Made by a program: the position numbers and the translations under genes. This document shows, piece after piece, positions 13,642-13,690 of a stretch of 13,690 nucleotides of DNA. The stretch is from Eggerthellaceae bacterium UBA5808. GTDB lineage: Bacteria > Actinomycetota > Coriobacteriia > Coriobacteriales > Eggerthellaceae. Positions within the stretch are counted from its first letter, which is position 1. Every line of letters starts with the position of its first letter. Location: assembly GCA_002417975.1 (NCBI GenBank), contig DIDE01000098.1:1-13690 (forward strand), read 5' to 3'. The notes below the pieces were generated by a model that was not told the origin of the DNA, made no database searches, and saw only the letters and a program-made list of their open reading frames with translations.

Positions 13642-13682
13642 CAAAAAGAAAGCAGGTCATCAGCTTTTAGCCTCTGACCTGC
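13642..13682 (-). terminator. Minus-strand intrinsic terminator of a gene beyond the right edge
   Basis: GCAGGTCA (13652-13659) and TGACCTGC (13675-13682) form a perfect 8-bp stem. Read on the minus strand, the stem is followed by TTTCTTTTTG (13651-13642). This is the polarity of a terminator for a minus-strand gene ending just past 13690, so the small gene is convergent with it. The plus strand shows no T-run after the stem. Confidence 0.7.
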
Positions 13683-13690
13683 ATAAATTT

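Noticed and set aside
1..13690. CRISPR arrays, insertion sequences, tRNA or rRNA genes, attachment sites
   Set aside because: No regularly spaced repeats, transposase motifs, cloverleaf-like segments or long direct repeats were seen anywhere in the window.

Overview
The window reads as ordinary chromosomal DNA of a Gram-positive actinobacterium, most probably a member of the Coriobacteriia. The evidence is a four-repeat ribosomal protein S1 gene close to coaE and uvrB (an actinobacterial order), type IV pilus assembly genes, a flavodoxin-ferredoxin fusion protein typical of anaerobes, strong AGGAGG-like ribosome sites with frequent GTG/TTG starts, and moderate G+C. The class is an inference; no rRNA or other definitive marker is present.

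Layout, left to right. (1) 1-644: the last codons of a PilN-like gene and a complete PilO-like gene, the end of a type IV pilus inner-membrane operon. (2) 645-1087: a long gap whose right half is the promoter and structured leader of rpsA. (3) 1088-2388: rpsA (TTG start), a 3' hairpin and a strong terminator. (4) 2441-6409: a tightly coupled operon mnmA-coaE-uvrB (tRNA 2-thiolation, CoA synthesis, nucleotide excision repair) whose genes overlap by 4 and 17 bases, ending in two hairpins without U-tracts. (5) 6473-8116, minus strand: a family 39-like membrane glycosyltransferase. (6) 8285-8716: an Rrf2/IscR-type regulator, convergent with (7) 8729-9835, minus strand: an EFR1-type flavodoxin/2[4Fe-4S] protein. 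(8) 10097-11821: recN, convergent with (9) cca, minus strand, 11852-13210. (10) 13351-13557: an unrecognised 68-residue protein with its own strong ribosome site and terminator, separated from cca by a short region packed with perfect inverted repeats. (11) 13642-13682: a minus-strand terminator for a gene beyond the right edge.

Most genes are housekeeping (translation, tRNA maturation, CoA, DNA repair). The parts most worth a second look are not large new systems: the rpsA leader, which can fold so that the ribosome site is hidden in either of two ways; the palindrome-rich cca/small-gene intergenic region with its small CHHC protein; and stop codons embedded in hairpins at convergent gene ends. 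I found no mobile element, CRISPR array, tRNA or rRNA. Several start codons were moved inward from the longest open frame because the ribosome site or family N terminus clearly supports the inner start.
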